A stretch of 64,000 nucleotides of DNA from Otariodibacter oris (GTDB lineage: Bacteria > Pseudomonadota > Gammaproteobacteria > Enterobacterales > Pasteurellaceae): positions 1,007,262 to 1,071,261 of the forward strand of contig NZ_CP016604.1 of assembly GCF_009684715.1 (NCBI RefSeq), in the 5' to 3' direction. Shown piece by piece: positions 33,587-42,738 of the stretch (its first letter is position 1; every line of letters starts with the position of its first letter). The notes beneath the pieces were generated by a model that was not told the origin of the DNA, searched no databases, and saw nothing but the letters and a program-made list of their open reading frames with translations. A program made the position numbers and the translations under genes.

Positions 33587-34039
33587 TTACCATTTTTCGG
33601 CGGCATGTTGATCGCTTTCTCGCCCTTCAATCCAGCGTTCGCCTTCTGAGGTTTTTTCTCTTTTCCAGAAAGGGGCTTTGGTTTTGAGGTAATCCATAAT
33701 AAATTCATTGGCATGATAAGCATCACCTCGATGAGCAGAACTTACCCCAACTAGCACAATTTCATCACCTGTATTTAATTGCCCGATACGATGAATGACC
33801 GCAACACGTTGTAAATCCCAACGGCTTCTTGCTTCCGTGACAATGTCACGAAGTGATTTTTCTGTCATCGCAGGGTAATGTTCTAAAAATAAGCCAGAAA
33901 CATTATCACCTAAATTCATTTCTCTCACTTTTCCCACAAAAATGGTGGTTGCACCGACAGAGTGATGTTCACTGAGCCAGTGATAAATTTTGTTTTGATC
34001 GAATACTTCGTGTTGAACTTGAATGAGATCTTGCTTCAT
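33587..34039 (-). CDS. moaE: molybdopterin synthase large subunit
   Basis: 150 residues with the MoaE features: VGATTIFVGKVRE, the LEHYPAMTEKSL loop, a VAVIHRIGQLNTGDEIVLVGVSSAHR core and the C-terminal FWKRE catalytic Lys segment. With MoaD it converts precursor Z (cPMP) to molybdopterin. Immediately downstream of moaD with no gap. Confidence 0.97.
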   Translation of the reverse strand: MKQDLIQVQHEVFDQNKIYHWLSEHHSVGATTIFVGKVREMNLGDNVSGLFLEHYPAMTEKSLRDIVTEARSRWDLQRVAVIHRIGQLNTGDEIVLVGVSSAHRGDAYHANEFIMDYLKTKAPFWKREKTSEGERWIEGRESDQHAAEKW

Positions 34040-34285
34040 TTAACCCCCAGTCACAGGCGGGAAAAATGCCACTTCATCGCCATCTTTAATTTCTGCACTC
34101 AGAGGAGATATTGTCTGATTGATTGCAACCAATAATTTCCCTGATTCTAAGGCCAACGCCCATTTATTTCCTTTTTGGGAAAGATGTTCACGAAGTTGTT
34201 CGGCAGTAGAGAAATTAGCCTCAAGCTCTAGGCTATCTGTATTCACTAATTCTCGGGTTTGAGCAAAAAAAAGCACTTTAATCAT
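34040..34285 (-). CDS. moaD: molybdopterin synthase sulfur carrier subunit
   Basis: 81 residues from ATG 34285 (MIKVLFFAQTREL); an ATG six codons upstream is less like the family. Ubiquitin-like fold with the essential C-terminal Gly-Gly (PPVTGG), which is adenylated and thiocarboxylated by MoeB. No Shine-Dalgarno is visible for either start. In relatives moaC lies directly upstream; here moaC is 1.9 kb away. Confidence 0.93.
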   Translation of the reverse strand: MIKVLFFAQTRELVNTDSLELEANFSTAEQLREHLSQKGNKWALALESGKLLVAINQTISPLSAEIKDGDEVAFFPPVTGG

Positions 34286-34420
34286 AAAATAGAAATTAAC
34301 CATTGTGAGTTTGGCAGATATTTTATCACAAAGTCTTTCATTTCGTTAGGTAATAAAAAGGATGAAAATATAATAGAAAAATGGTTAAATACGTCCCAAA
34401 TTATATATTGGAGTTATATT

Positions 34421-35299
34421 GTGAATCGAGTTGTTACTTTTTCTGTGATCCCAGCAATACTTTCGCTGAGCTTGCCAACCTTTGCTACTGATGGGGAGGA
34501 AGATATTAATGCCCCTATAGATTTTCCTTATAAAAGCAGAACACAAATGCTTTTAACAAAACGTTCGGATGATTTTATTGGGTTAATGGCATATGGTCAA
34601 AACTACCTAATGGAAAGCGTATTTAATAAAAATATTAATTACAATAGAGATCGTGCTAAGCATGATGAAATTAAATTCCAAATTAGTTTAGCTTTACCTT
34701 TATGGCGTGGCATTTTAAGTGAAAATTCTGTATTGGCTGCATCCTATACGCAACGTTCATGGTTCCAGTTCTCAAATTCAGGGGAATCATCGCCTTTCCG
34801 CGAAAGTAACTACGAGCCACAATTATTTTTAGCTTGGGATACAAAGTACCAGTTACCATTCGGCTGGACGCTAAATGATATTGAAACAGGTTGGAACCAC
34901 GAGTCTAATGGGCGAGGTGAAGATGAGAATAGATCTCGCAGTTGGAATAGACTTTACACTAGAGCATTAGTAAGTAAAGGAAACTGGATTGTAGAATTAA
35001 AACCTTGGTGGCGTATTCCAGAAAAATCAGAAGATGATGATAATCCAGATATCACAAAATATCGTGGACACTTCGATTTAACTGTTGGCTATCGTTATAA
35101 CAAACATCAAATCAAAGTAAAGGGGCATTATAATCCTAAATATGGTCGTGGTGGTGCAGAAGTAACTTACAGTTACCCAATCACTCGATATATTCGCTTA
35201 TATACCCAATATTATGGTGGATATGGTGAATCATTAATTGATTATAATAAAAATATTCAGCGTTTTGGGATTGGGATTTCTTTAAATAATATTTTCTAA
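34421..35299 (+). CDS. pldA: outer-membrane phospholipase A (OMPLA)
   Basis: 292 residues from GTG 34421, supported by TTGGAG seven bases upstream and by the signal peptide it exposes (ending LPTFA); the frame remains open further upstream but lacks a plausible start context. Twelve-strand barrel with the catalytic site NHESNGR (His and Ser) plus the downstream Asn in SRSWNRLY. Ca-dependent, it hydrolyses phospholipids misplaced in the outer leaflet and affects membrane integrity and lysis. It interrupts the moa cluster on the opposite strand. Confidence 0.95.
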   Translation: MNRVVTFSVIPAILSLSLPTFATDGEEDINAPIDFPYKSRTQMLLTKRSDDFIGLMAYGQNYLMESVFNKNINYNRDRAKHDEIKFQISLALPLWRGILSENSVLAASYTQRSWFQFSNSGESSPFRESNYEPQLFLAWDTKYQLPFGWTLNDIETGWNHESNGRGEDENRSRSWNRLYTRALVSKGNWIVELKPWWRIPEKSEDDDNPDITKYRGHFDLTVGYRYNKHQIKVKGHYNPKYGRGGAEVTYSYPITRYIRLYTQYYGGYGESLIDYNKNIQRFGIGISLNNIF

Positions 35300-35319
35300 T
35301 CCAGATCATAGAGAAAAAT

Positions 35320-35375
35320 AAGCGGTCAGCTTATAGTTAAATTTTGCAAAAAATAACTAAGAACTGACCGCTTGT
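35320..35375. repeat. inverted uptake-signal pair between pldA and the ART-like gene
   Basis: AAGCGGTCAG (35320-35329) and CTGACCGCTT (35364-35373) form an inverted pair across 34 bases, with an inner AGTTA/TAACT pairing. Confidence 0.65.
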
Positions 35376-35440
35376 GTCTTGTATTGGCATTCACCCAATA
35401 AGATAATCATGAAATTACGTAAGTATTCTATACAGAAATA

Positions 35441-35466
35441 AAAACGGAGCCATTGCTCCGTTTTTT
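35441..35466. terminator. bidirectional terminator
   Basis: AAAACGGAGC-CATT-GCTCCGTTTT stem between convergent pldA and the ART-like gene, with T-runs for both strands. Confidence 0.88.
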
Positions 35467-35491
35467 GATTTTGTAGGTAGTTAGATTTAAG

Positions 35492-36121
35492 CTATAAAGT
35501 AAATTCCACATAAACAATCGTTTTTTCTATATCTTGATATTCAGTAGGAGGAGACTTATCCCATTTTGAGTTTCTTATACCTTTTTTAATATTGGTTATT
35601 TTTACTTTTGGTGAATCTAAAATAATTACTTCATATTCAGTACTATCATCTTCTCGATCAGGAACGGGAAAACAACGAATATTGTCACTATTAATGGTTA
35701 TGTACCAGTATGTATCATCATTGCTATCGTGAGCGTTAGCTATATAAGGGTCTAACGTTGCGGAAAAAATATTTTTTAACTGAAACTCTTCTCCTATTTG
35801 TAAGTTAATACCTTCAGGGATTTGTCCTGAATGAAATAAGATTTCCCCTTTAGAAAGATACAAAGAAATAGAAGATAATTCATTCTCAACTTCACTTAGA
35901 GATACTGAGTTTTCGTTTTCTATATACTTTAATGTTTTTGGAAAATTAGAAATATCAGGATAATGCTTAAGCCATTCTTTTCTCTCTTTAGATTCACGTA
36001 AAGGTTGATCCAAAACATATGTATTTGCACAAAATATAAAATATTCAAAATAGTCTTTTACTGTTTTGAACTGTTCATTTAAAGGGAATATATTGTCATA
36101 AACAAGAGGTAATATGGTCAT
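35492..36121 (-). CDS. unknown protein with ADP-ribosyltransferase-like motifs
   Basis: 209 residues, no signal peptide or membrane segment. I do not recognise the family. The C-terminal half has the motif order of the ADP-ribosyltransferase fold: beta-strand ILFHSG (His97, residues 94-99; His/Arg position), FSAT (119-122; the STS-type position), strand YWYITINS, then EYEVIIL with an E-x-E pair (Glu162, Glu164), followed by VKITNI. The helical N-terminal half (1-85) has no recognisable motif. It lies 45 bp downstream of moaC on the same strand, so it may be read with moaAC, and ends at a terminator. No immunity-like partner is adjacent. Function is inferred from pattern only. Confidence 0.4.
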   Translation of the reverse strand: MTILPLVYDNIFPLNEQFKTVKDYFEYFIFCANTYVLDQPLRESKERKEWLKHYPDISNFPKTLKYIENENSVSLSEVENELSSISLYLSKGEILFHSGQIPEGINLQIGEEFQLKNIFSATLDPYIANAHDSNDDTYWYITINSDNIRCFPVPDREDDSTEYEVIILDSPKVKITNIKKGIRNSKWDKSPPTEYQDIEKTIVYVEFTL

Positions 36122-36166
36122 TTTAAATATACTCTCTGCGATTTAAAAATTGCGATCTTAAATTAA

Positions 36167-36640
36167 CTAAACAGAAAAATCGCCAGATTTTCCACCGCTT
36201 TTGCTTAATAGGCGGACGGGTCCAATAACCATATCTTTTTGAACAGCTTTGCACATATCATAGATGGTAAGAGCGGCAACGCTTGCGGCTGTTAGTGCCT
36301 CCATTTCTACCCCTGTTTTACCAGTTAATTTACATAAAGATTCAATACGTACTTGGTTTGTTTCGGGCAATGCTTCTAGTTGTACTTCGACTTTTGAAAG
36401 CAGTAAAGGGTGGCAGAGTGGAATGAGATCCCAAGTGCGTTTTGCAGCTTGAATGCCCGCAATGCGGGCAGTAGCGAAAACGTCGCCTTTATGATGATTG
36501 CCCGATACAATCATTTGCAAAGTTTCAGGATTCATTGTGACAAAAGCCTCGGCACGTGCTTCTCTTACTGTTTCTTGCTTGCCCGAAACGTCCACCATAT
36601 TGGCTTCGCCATTTTGATTGATATGTGTAAATGTTGTCAT
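36167..36640 (-). CDS. moaC: cyclic pyranopterin monophosphate synthase
   Basis: 157 residues, nearly the same as E. coli MoaC along the length ([71 protein letters not shown]). With MoaA it turns GTP into cyclic pyranopterin monophosphate, the first stage of molybdenum cofactor synthesis. Starts 29 bp after moaA. Confidence 0.98.
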   Translation of the reverse strand: MTTFTHINQNGEANMVDVSGKQETVREARAEAFVTMNPETLQMIVSGNHHKGDVFATARIAGIQAAKRTWDLIPLCHPLLLSKVEVQLEALPETNQVRIESLCKLTGKTGVEMEALTAASVAALTIYDMCKAVQKDMVIGPVRLLSKSGGKSGDFSV

Positions 36641-36669
36641 TTTTTCTCTTAATAATATGTAATAAATTG

Positions 36670-37692
36670 TTATCCACCAATGCTAGCAAGATGCTGACGG
36701 ACACCACTGTCGCCTAGGTGTAAATAGTGGTGTTCTCGTTTTCCTTGTAATGCGGATTTTAAACGAGTTTCAAGTTGTAATTGTTGTTCATTCGATTGTA
36801 ATAAATCTCGAATATCCACACCTTCTTCGCCAAATAAGCAGAGGTGTAATTTCCCCAATGCAGAAACACGCAGGCGATTACAACTTGCACAGAAATTCTT
36901 TTCATAAGGCATAATCAAGCCAATTTCGCCCATATAGTCAGGATGAGAGAGAACTTTTGCGGGACCATCGGATAAGGCTTTTTGCTTAAGCGTCCAACCT
37001 TCGTTGAGTAATCGCTTGAGCATGGTTTTGCCTGATAAATGCTGAGAATGAAAGAAACTGTCCATTTCACCCGTTTCCATCAATTCAATAAATCGCATTT
37101 GAATTGGACGATCTTTGATCCAACGTAAGAAGTCATTAAAACCGCTGACAGTATATTGTTTCATTAATACCGCATTGACTTTGATTTTTTCATAGCCAAC
37201 TTCAAAGGCACGATCAATTCCATTAAGTATAGAAGAGAGTTTATTTTCGCCAGTAATTAAATGAAATTGGCGGGGGTCAAGGCTATCTACGCTCACATTA
37301 ATATGGCTAATTCCGGCCTCTCGCCACGCTTCGACATCACGTTGCATACGGTAACCATTAGTCGTTAAAGCAACTTGGCGGATACCTTGAGTTTGGGAAA
37401 TAGTGTGGGCAATATCTAAAAAATCTTTGCGTAAGGTCGGCTCGCCACCTGTGATACGCACTTTTTCTGTACCCAGGTTGGAGAACGTTGTGACCAAACG
37501 CTGAATTTCATCAACATTTAAGAATGTTTGCTTATGTGTTGGCGGTTGATAGCCATTGGGTAAGCAATAATTGCAACGAAAGTTGCAAACATCAGTAATT
37601 GATAGCCTTAGGTAAACATATTGACGCTGAAAGCGATCAATAAGCCCAGAAGAGAGATCATCACCGATATTTTTAATCGGGATAGTTTGCAT
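36670..37692 (-). CDS. moaA: GTP 3',8-cyclase (radical SAM)
   Basis: 340 residues from ATG 37692 ([10 protein letters not shown]), chosen for its AAAGGTG ribosome-binding site and agreement with Haemophilus MoaA; the open frame extends 60 codons upstream but that part is leader RNA. N-terminal radical-SAM cluster CNFRCNYC, C-terminal cluster [18 protein letters not shown], and the terminal GG that is needed for activity. Catalyses the radical rearrangement of GTP in cofactor synthesis. Confidence 0.97.
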   Translation of the reverse strand: MQTIPIKNIGDDLSSGLIDRFQRQYVYLRLSITDVCNFRCNYCLPNGYQPPTHKQTFLNVDEIQRLVTTFSNLGTEKVRITGGEPTLRKDFLDIAHTISQTQGIRQVALTTNGYRMQRDVEAWREAGISHINVSVDSLDPRQFHLITGENKLSSILNGIDRAFEVGYEKIKVNAVLMKQYTVSGFNDFLRWIKDRPIQMRFIELMETGEMDSFFHSQHLSGKTMLKRLLNEGWTLKQKALSDGPAKVLSHPDYMGEIGLIMPYEKNFCASCNRLRVSALGKLHLCLFGEEGVDIRDLLQSNEQQLQLETRLKSALQGKREHHYLHLGDSGVRQHLASIGG

Positions 37693-37860
37693 TTGACACC
37701 TTTCTAAATACGAGTGGACAGTTAATTTCTCAGCTATCCATGGAATCCTCTTTTGATTAGTTAGCGGATTCTGGCATTGTTTCCATATCATTTTCTGGAG
37801 AATTTGACTTAGGAAGACAAGCTCGGAGTCTATAAAGTGCTTCATTGTAGAGGTTGTTGG
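37693..37860 (-). promoter_or_regulatory. structured moaA leader, candidate Moco RNA motif
   Basis: About 170 nt between the promoter region and moaA with clear secondary structure: GAATCC/GGATTC stem extended by ATG/CAT near the ribosome-binding site, and an upstream ACTCCGAGCTTGTC region. The molybdenum-cofactor RNA motif is established upstream of moaA in many gammaproteobacteria. I cannot align it to the consensus from memory. Confidence 0.4.
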
Positions 37861-38002
37861 TTGATATATCAAGGGAACAAGCGGTAAGATTCGTTCGATT
37901 ATCTGAAATTTATAGGCGAACGCATATAATATGCTTTGATATGTATAGTGTGGGTTGCTATATTATTGCTCATCATAATTAGTCTATTTAACAGAGGAAA
38001 AA
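37693..38002. other. 310-bp gap between moaA and ygdD
   Basis: Holds the moaA leader, an uptake signal (37877-37885), a CGTTCG/CGAACG inverted repeat around 37891-37922 and the divergent promoters; no coding sequence. Confidence 0.65.
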
Positions 38003-38404
38003 ATGAAAAATAAATGGTTATTTATTGGAGCATTAAGTGGTTTTTTAAGTATTGCTTTAGGTGCTTTTGCTGCACATGGGCTAGCTTCAATTTTAGATGA
38101 AAAAGCATTAGAGTGGATTGATACAGGATTGAAGTATCAAATGTTTCATACAATTGCATTGGTTGGATTAGGTTTATTCCAAATTGCAAATCAGACTCAA
38201 AATCCACCCGCTTGCCGAGCAAAAGCTTTTACGATAATAGGCGGTAGTTGGACGCTAGGTATCTTGCTTTTTAGTGGAAGTTTGTATCTGTTGGCATTTG
38301 GAGCAAGTAAAGCTTTGGTTTGGCTAACGCCTATCGGCGGCACAGCCTTTTTAGTGGGTTGGGCTGCTTTGATGTTTATTAGTTTTAAAGGAAAAAAACA
38401 ATAA
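38003..38404 (+). CDS. ygdD: DUF423 membrane protein YgdD
   Basis: 133 residues, four predicted membrane helices, with the DUF423 start (FLSIALGAFAAHGL) and the YQMFHTIALVGLG segment. Function unknown; in enteric bacteria it also sits directly before rlmM. Its stop codon abuts the rlmM ATG. Confidence 0.93.
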   Translation: MKNKWLFIGALSGFLSIALGAFAAHGLASILDEKALEWIDTGLKYQMFHTIALVGLGLFQIANQTQNPPACRAKAFTIIGGSWTLGILLFSGSLYLLAFGASKALVWLTPIGGTAFLVGWAALMFISFKGKKQ

Positions 38405-39520
38405 ATGAATAAACTTGCATTATTATGCCGTTCAGGATTTGAAAAAGAAGTTGCAGGTGAAATTTCAGATAAAGCCGCAGATTTAGGCGTATTCGGATTT
38501 GCAAATCTAAAAGAGAATAGCGGTTTTGTTATTTTTGAATGTTACCAAAAAGGTGATGCGGATAGACTGGCTAAAGAACTTAAATTAACGCAGTTGATTT
38601 TTGTTCGTCAAATGATGGTGGTTTCTGATTTATTGCAAGATCTCCCTGAAAATGATCGAATTACACCGATTCTTGAGGTGTATAAACAAATTGATCCAAA
38701 ATTGAGTAGCGATGTGCTGGTGGAAACACCCGATACTAATGAGGCAAAAGAGTTATTAACGTTTTGTCGAAAATTTACCGTGCCTTTGCGTAATCAATTG
38801 AAAAAGCAAGAATGGCTAAAAACGAGAGAAACGGTAAAAAATAGTATTACCTTACACATTCTTTTTATTGGTTCGGGGAAATGCTATGTGGGTTATGCTT
38901 ACAATAGCAATCAATCGCCATTTTTTATGGGGATTCAGCGATTAAAATTCCCAGCAGATGCACCAAGCCGTTCTACTTTAAAGTTAGAAGAAGCGATTTT
39001 GACCTTTATTCCTGAAAATGAAGAGAAGAAGCGGTTAAGTGATCAAATGATCGGAGTAGATCTTGGCGCTTGCCCAGGTGGTTGGACTTATCAATTAGTT
39101 AAACGAGGGCTGTTTGTCTATGCGGTCGATCACGGAAAAATGGCGGCAAGTTTACACGACACAGGCAGAATAGAGCATTGCCCTGAAGATGGGTTTAAAT
39201 TCCATCCACCTAAACGCACAAAAATCGATTGGTTAGTGTGTGATATGGTTGAGCAACCTATACGAATCAGTAAGCTGATTGCTAAGTGGCTTATCAATGG
39301 GTGGTGTCGAGAAACGATCTTTAACCTTAAATTGCCGATGAAAAAACGCTACCAAGAAGTGAAATTATGTTTAGCTTACTTGGAAGAAGAATTAACTAAG
39401 CACGGCTTTTGGTTTAAGATTCAAGCAAAACACCTTTATCATGATCGTGAGGAAATTACCGTACATATTGCTGTTATTAGCAAAAATGTAGTAGGAACAA
39501 ACGAAAATAGACACAGTTAA
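38405..39520 (+). CDS. rlmM: 23S rRNA C2498 2'-O-methyltransferase RlmM
   Basis: 371 residues: N-terminal THUMP-containing region, then a Rossmann methyltransferase with [15 protein letters not shown] near residue 217, VDHGKMA, and VCDMVEQP near 278. It methylates the ribose of C2498 in 23S rRNA. Same position after ygdD as in E. coli. Confidence 0.96.
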   Translation: MNKLALLCRSGFEKEVAGEISDKAADLGVFGFANLKENSGFVIFECYQKGDADRLAKELKLTQLIFVRQMMVVSDLLQDLPENDRITPILEVYKQIDPKLSSDVLVETPDTNEAKELLTFCRKFTVPLRNQLKKQEWLKTRETVKNSITLHILFIGSGKCYVGYAYNSNQSPFFMGIQRLKFPADAPSRSTLKLEEAILTFIPENEEKKRLSDQMIGVDLGACPGGWTYQLVKRGLFVYAVDHGKMAASLHDTGRIEHCPEDGFKFHPPKRTKIDWLVCDMVEQPIRISKLIAKWLINGWCRETIFNLKLPMKKRYQEVKLCLAYLEEELTKHGFWFKIQAKHLYHDREEITVHIAVISKNVVGTNENRHS

Positions 39521-39532
39521 GTAGTTAAATAG

Positions 39533-39588
39533 ACAAGCGGTAAGTTATTGATGAAAAATTGCAAAATTATAATCCGATCTTACCGCTT
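39533..39588. repeat. inverted uptake-signal pair after rlmM
   Basis: ACAAGCGGTAAG (39533-39544) and a CTTACCGCTT copy (39579-39588) in inverted orientation, with a T-rich centre; possible terminator. Confidence 0.55.
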
Positions 39589-39608
39589 TCATATAGTTAG
39601 ATAGATAA

Positions 39609-40442
<834 letters not shown>

Positions 40443-40503
40443 TAAGTAGTACAAGCGGTCAGATTCCAAAAAAGTTTTACCATAATAAAAATAAGGAATA
40501 ATT

Positions 40504-41628
40504 ATGCAACACAACACAAATAATGATTACGACAATATTGAAACGACTCTCGTGCAGTTAGGCAACAAAACTGATCCTAGAACCGGGGCAGTCGCAACAC
40601 CTATTTATTTATCAACGGCTTATGGGCATCATGGAATAGGTGAATCGACAGGGTTTGACTATACGCGTACGAAAAACCCAACTCGATCCGTTTTAGAAGA
40701 AGGAATCGCAAAATTAGAGCATGGTGATGCGGGCTTTGCTTGTGCATCAGGTATGGCTGCCATTCAATTGATTATGTCACTCTTTAGCGCACCAGATGAA
40801 TGGATTATTTCCAGTGATGTGTATGGTGGTACTTACCGCTTACTTGATTTTAGCCATAAGCATAATCATGCAGTTAAACCTGTTTATGTGAATACGGCGG
40901 ATCTTTCTGCGATCGAAAAAGCCATTACACCAAACACCAAAGCAATTTTTGTGGAAACGCCATCAAATCCATTAATGGAAGAGTGTGATGTGGAATCAAT
41001 CGCGAAAATTGCGAAAAAGCATAACTTGCTATTGATCGTTGATAATACATTCTTAACTCCCGTTTTATTTAAACCGATCGATTTAGGTGCAGATATTGTG
41101 ATTCACAGTGCGACTAAATACCTATCAGGGCATAATGATGTGCTTGCAGGGGTGGTGGTTGCCAAAGGTAAAGCACTTTGCGAACGTTTATACTATATGC
41201 AAAATGGGGCAGGCGCAGTGCTTTCGCCATTTGATTCTTATCTCATTATTCGTGGCTTAAAAACCTTGGCATTACGTGTAGAACGTCATCAAGAAAACGC
41301 AACGGCACTGGCTAAATTTCTTGCTGAACAACCTCAAATACAGGATGTGCTGTATTCAGGTAAAGGGGGTATGCTGTCCTTCCGATTAAGAGAGGAAACT
41401 TGGGTCAATACTTTCTTAAAAAGTATCAAACTCATTACCTTTGCTGAAAGTTTAGGGGGAACGGAAAGTTTTATTACTTACCCAGCTACGCAAACGCATA
41501 TGGATATTCCAGAAAAAGAGCGTATAGCACGGGGAATTGATAATAAATTACTACGTTTCTCGGTAGGATTAGAGCACATAGAAGACATTAAAGCTGATCT
41601 ACTTCAGGCATTTGCACAGTTAAAATAA
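40504..41628 (+). CDS. metB: cystathionine gamma-synthase, MetI-like
   Basis: 374-residue PLP enzyme of the Cys/Met metabolism family. PLP lysine in HSATKYLSGHND near residue 198; YLSTAYGHHGIGESTGFDYTRTKNPTR at the start and SFITYPATQTHMDIPE near the end. The sequence is closer by eye to Bacillus MetI (cystathionine gamma-synthase/O-acetylhomoserine thiolyase) than to E. coli MetB. It makes cystathionine, or homocysteine directly from sulfide, from an activated homoserine. Which substrate is used is not settled by sequence. Confidence 0.85.
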   Translation: MQHNTNNDYDNIETTLVQLGNKTDPRTGAVATPIYLSTAYGHHGIGESTGFDYTRTKNPTRSVLEEGIAKLEHGDAGFACASGMAAIQLIMSLFSAPDEWIISSDVYGGTYRLLDFSHKHNHAVKPVYVNTADLSAIEKAITPNTKAIFVETPSNPLMEECDVESIAKIAKKHNLLLIVDNTFLTPVLFKPIDLGADIVIHSATKYLSGHNDVLAGVVVAKGKALCERLYYMQNGAGAVLSPFDSYLIIRGLKTLALRVERHQENATALAKFLAEQPQIQDVLYSGKGGMLSFRLREETWVNTFLKSIKLITFAESLGGTESFITYPATQTHMDIPEKERIARGIDNKLLRFSVGLEHIEDIKADLLQAFAQLK

Positions 41629-41644
41629 ACGGCACAGTAAACCA

Positions 41645-41675
41645 ATAGCGGTAGTCAAAACTACCGCTATTTTTA
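41645..41675. terminator. bidirectional terminator between metB and can
   Basis: AATAGCGGTAGT / ACTACCGCTATT stem with a four-base loop and T-run, between convergent genes. Confidence 0.85.
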
Positions 41676-41684
41676 TTTTACTTA

Positions 41685-42380
41685 TTATTCTGTCTTGGCT
41701 TGTTCTATCTCATTTTGAGCACAAATTTCATCAGCTTCTGTAAGAAGTTTTGCAATAGCTTGGCGATAAGTGATCTCAAGCGTTTCACGGCTATTGGCAA
41801 TAACACCTTGGTCAATTAAAAAACCATCATTCACATCATAGACCCAACCATGAATTGATACAGATTTTCCTTTCTTCCATGCGGAATCAATAATAGAAGA
41901 ACGTCCAAGGTTATAAACTTGCTCTGCAACATTAATACGAGTCAGCATATCGGCTCGTTGATCGTAAGATAGTTTGCCTAATAGGTGACTATGTTTAAAC
42001 CATAAATCTTTAATATGCAGTAACCAGTTATTAATTAAACCAAAATCTTCTGTGCCAATAGCGGCTTTAATCCCTCCGCAATTTGTGTGTCCACAAATAA
42101 TAATATGTTCTATTTCAAGCACTTCGACGGCATATTGTACAACCGATAAACAGTTTAGATCTGTATGAATTACAAGATTTGCCACATTGCGATGCACAAA
42201 TAATTCCCCCGGTTCTAGCCCCGTTAGCTTTTCAGCTGGCACTCGGCTATCAGAACAGCCAATCCAAAGATAATTGGGTTTTTGATGTTCAGACAACTGT
42301 TTAAAGAAATCAGATTGCTCATCTTTCATTTGGGTTGCCCAAGCATGATTATTGGCAAATAAACGTTCAATTTTATTCAT
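41685..42380 (-). CDS. can: beta-carbonic anhydrase
   Basis: 231 residues from ATG 42380 ([11 protein letters not shown]), chosen to match relatives; an ATG four codons upstream is possible. Zinc ligands in [10 protein letters not shown] (Cys, Asp) and HTNCGG (His, Cys), and the allosteric bicarbonate-site Trp/Arg/Tyr context of the E. coli/Haemophilus type II enzymes. It interconverts CO2 and bicarbonate, essential at air-level CO2. C-terminal extension of about 10 acidic residues. Confidence 0.96.
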   Translation of the reverse strand: MNKIERLFANNHAWATQMKDEQSDFFKQLSEHQKPNYLWIGCSDSRVPAEKLTGLEPGELFVHRNVANLVIHTDLNCLSVVQYAVEVLEIEHIIICGHTNCGGIKAAIGTEDFGLINNWLLHIKDLWFKHSHLLGKLSYDQRADMLTRINVAEQVYNLGRSSIIDSAWKKGKSVSIHGWVYDVNDGFLIDQGVIANSRETLEITYRQAIAKLLTEADEICAQNEIEQAKTE

Positions 42381-42635
42381 TGTTAGGTACATCTCTTAAT
42401 GATTGTTTTTTCATTTTACCATGAAATAGAATAAAAGTAGTAAGCGGTCAGATATGATTTTCATTTAAAGAGTTAGACATAAAAAAGAATAATTATAAGA
42501 AATATAAGGCTGAGAGTTGGTACTAAAATTTTATAAAAATTAAATTGAAACTTATCGTTTTTTGCTATTTTGATCAGATATCAGCTTTACTTCTTTTATT
42601 ACATTTCTTGCTTGTTGATAAATTTTGCATAGCTT

Positions 42636-42653
42636 TGTAAACTAAAGTTTCCA
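42636..42653. promoter_or_regulatory. TyrR box upstream of tyrR
   Basis: TGTAAA-CTAAAG-TTTCCA against the consensus TGTAAA-N6-TTTACA: one mismatch. Its right arm overlaps the -35 element of the tyrR promoter, consistent with autorepression as in E. coli. Confidence 0.7.
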
Positions 42654-42676
42654 AAATTTTTTATTCAGAGTATGAT
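42648..42676 (+). promoter_or_regulatory. tyrR-sap operon promoter
   Basis: TTTCCA (42648-42653), 17-bp spacer, TATGAT (42671-42676). Weak -35, good -10; start point near 42683, leader about 55 nt. Confidence 0.55.
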
Positions 42677-42738
42677 CTATCTATTATAAATAGTTGGGAT
42701 AGGGTTATTGCCTATTGAGTTAACAAAGGAATGAGATA

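Larger units (their letters stand above)
42381..42738. other. 358-bp gap between can and tyrR
   Basis: Contains a uptake-signal-like copy near 42440, then AT-rich sequence and the tyrR promoter with a TyrR box (42636-42676). No reading frame of note. Confidence 0.65.

Noticed and set aside
34259-34420. 54-codon N-terminal extension of pldA
   Set aside because: It would hide the signal peptide; GTG 34421 has a good ribosome-binding site.
37859-37870. TTGATATATCAA palindrome upstream of moaA as FNR site
   Set aside because: FNR needs TTGAT-N4-ATCAA; the half-sites here are too close.
37693-37872. N-terminal 60-codon extension of moaA
   Set aside because: It lacks homology to MoaA, and the ATG at 37692 has the ribosome-binding site; the region is leader RNA.
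42574-42590. TTGATCAGATATCAG near tyrR as FNR site
   Set aside because: Spacing is five and one arm base is wrong.
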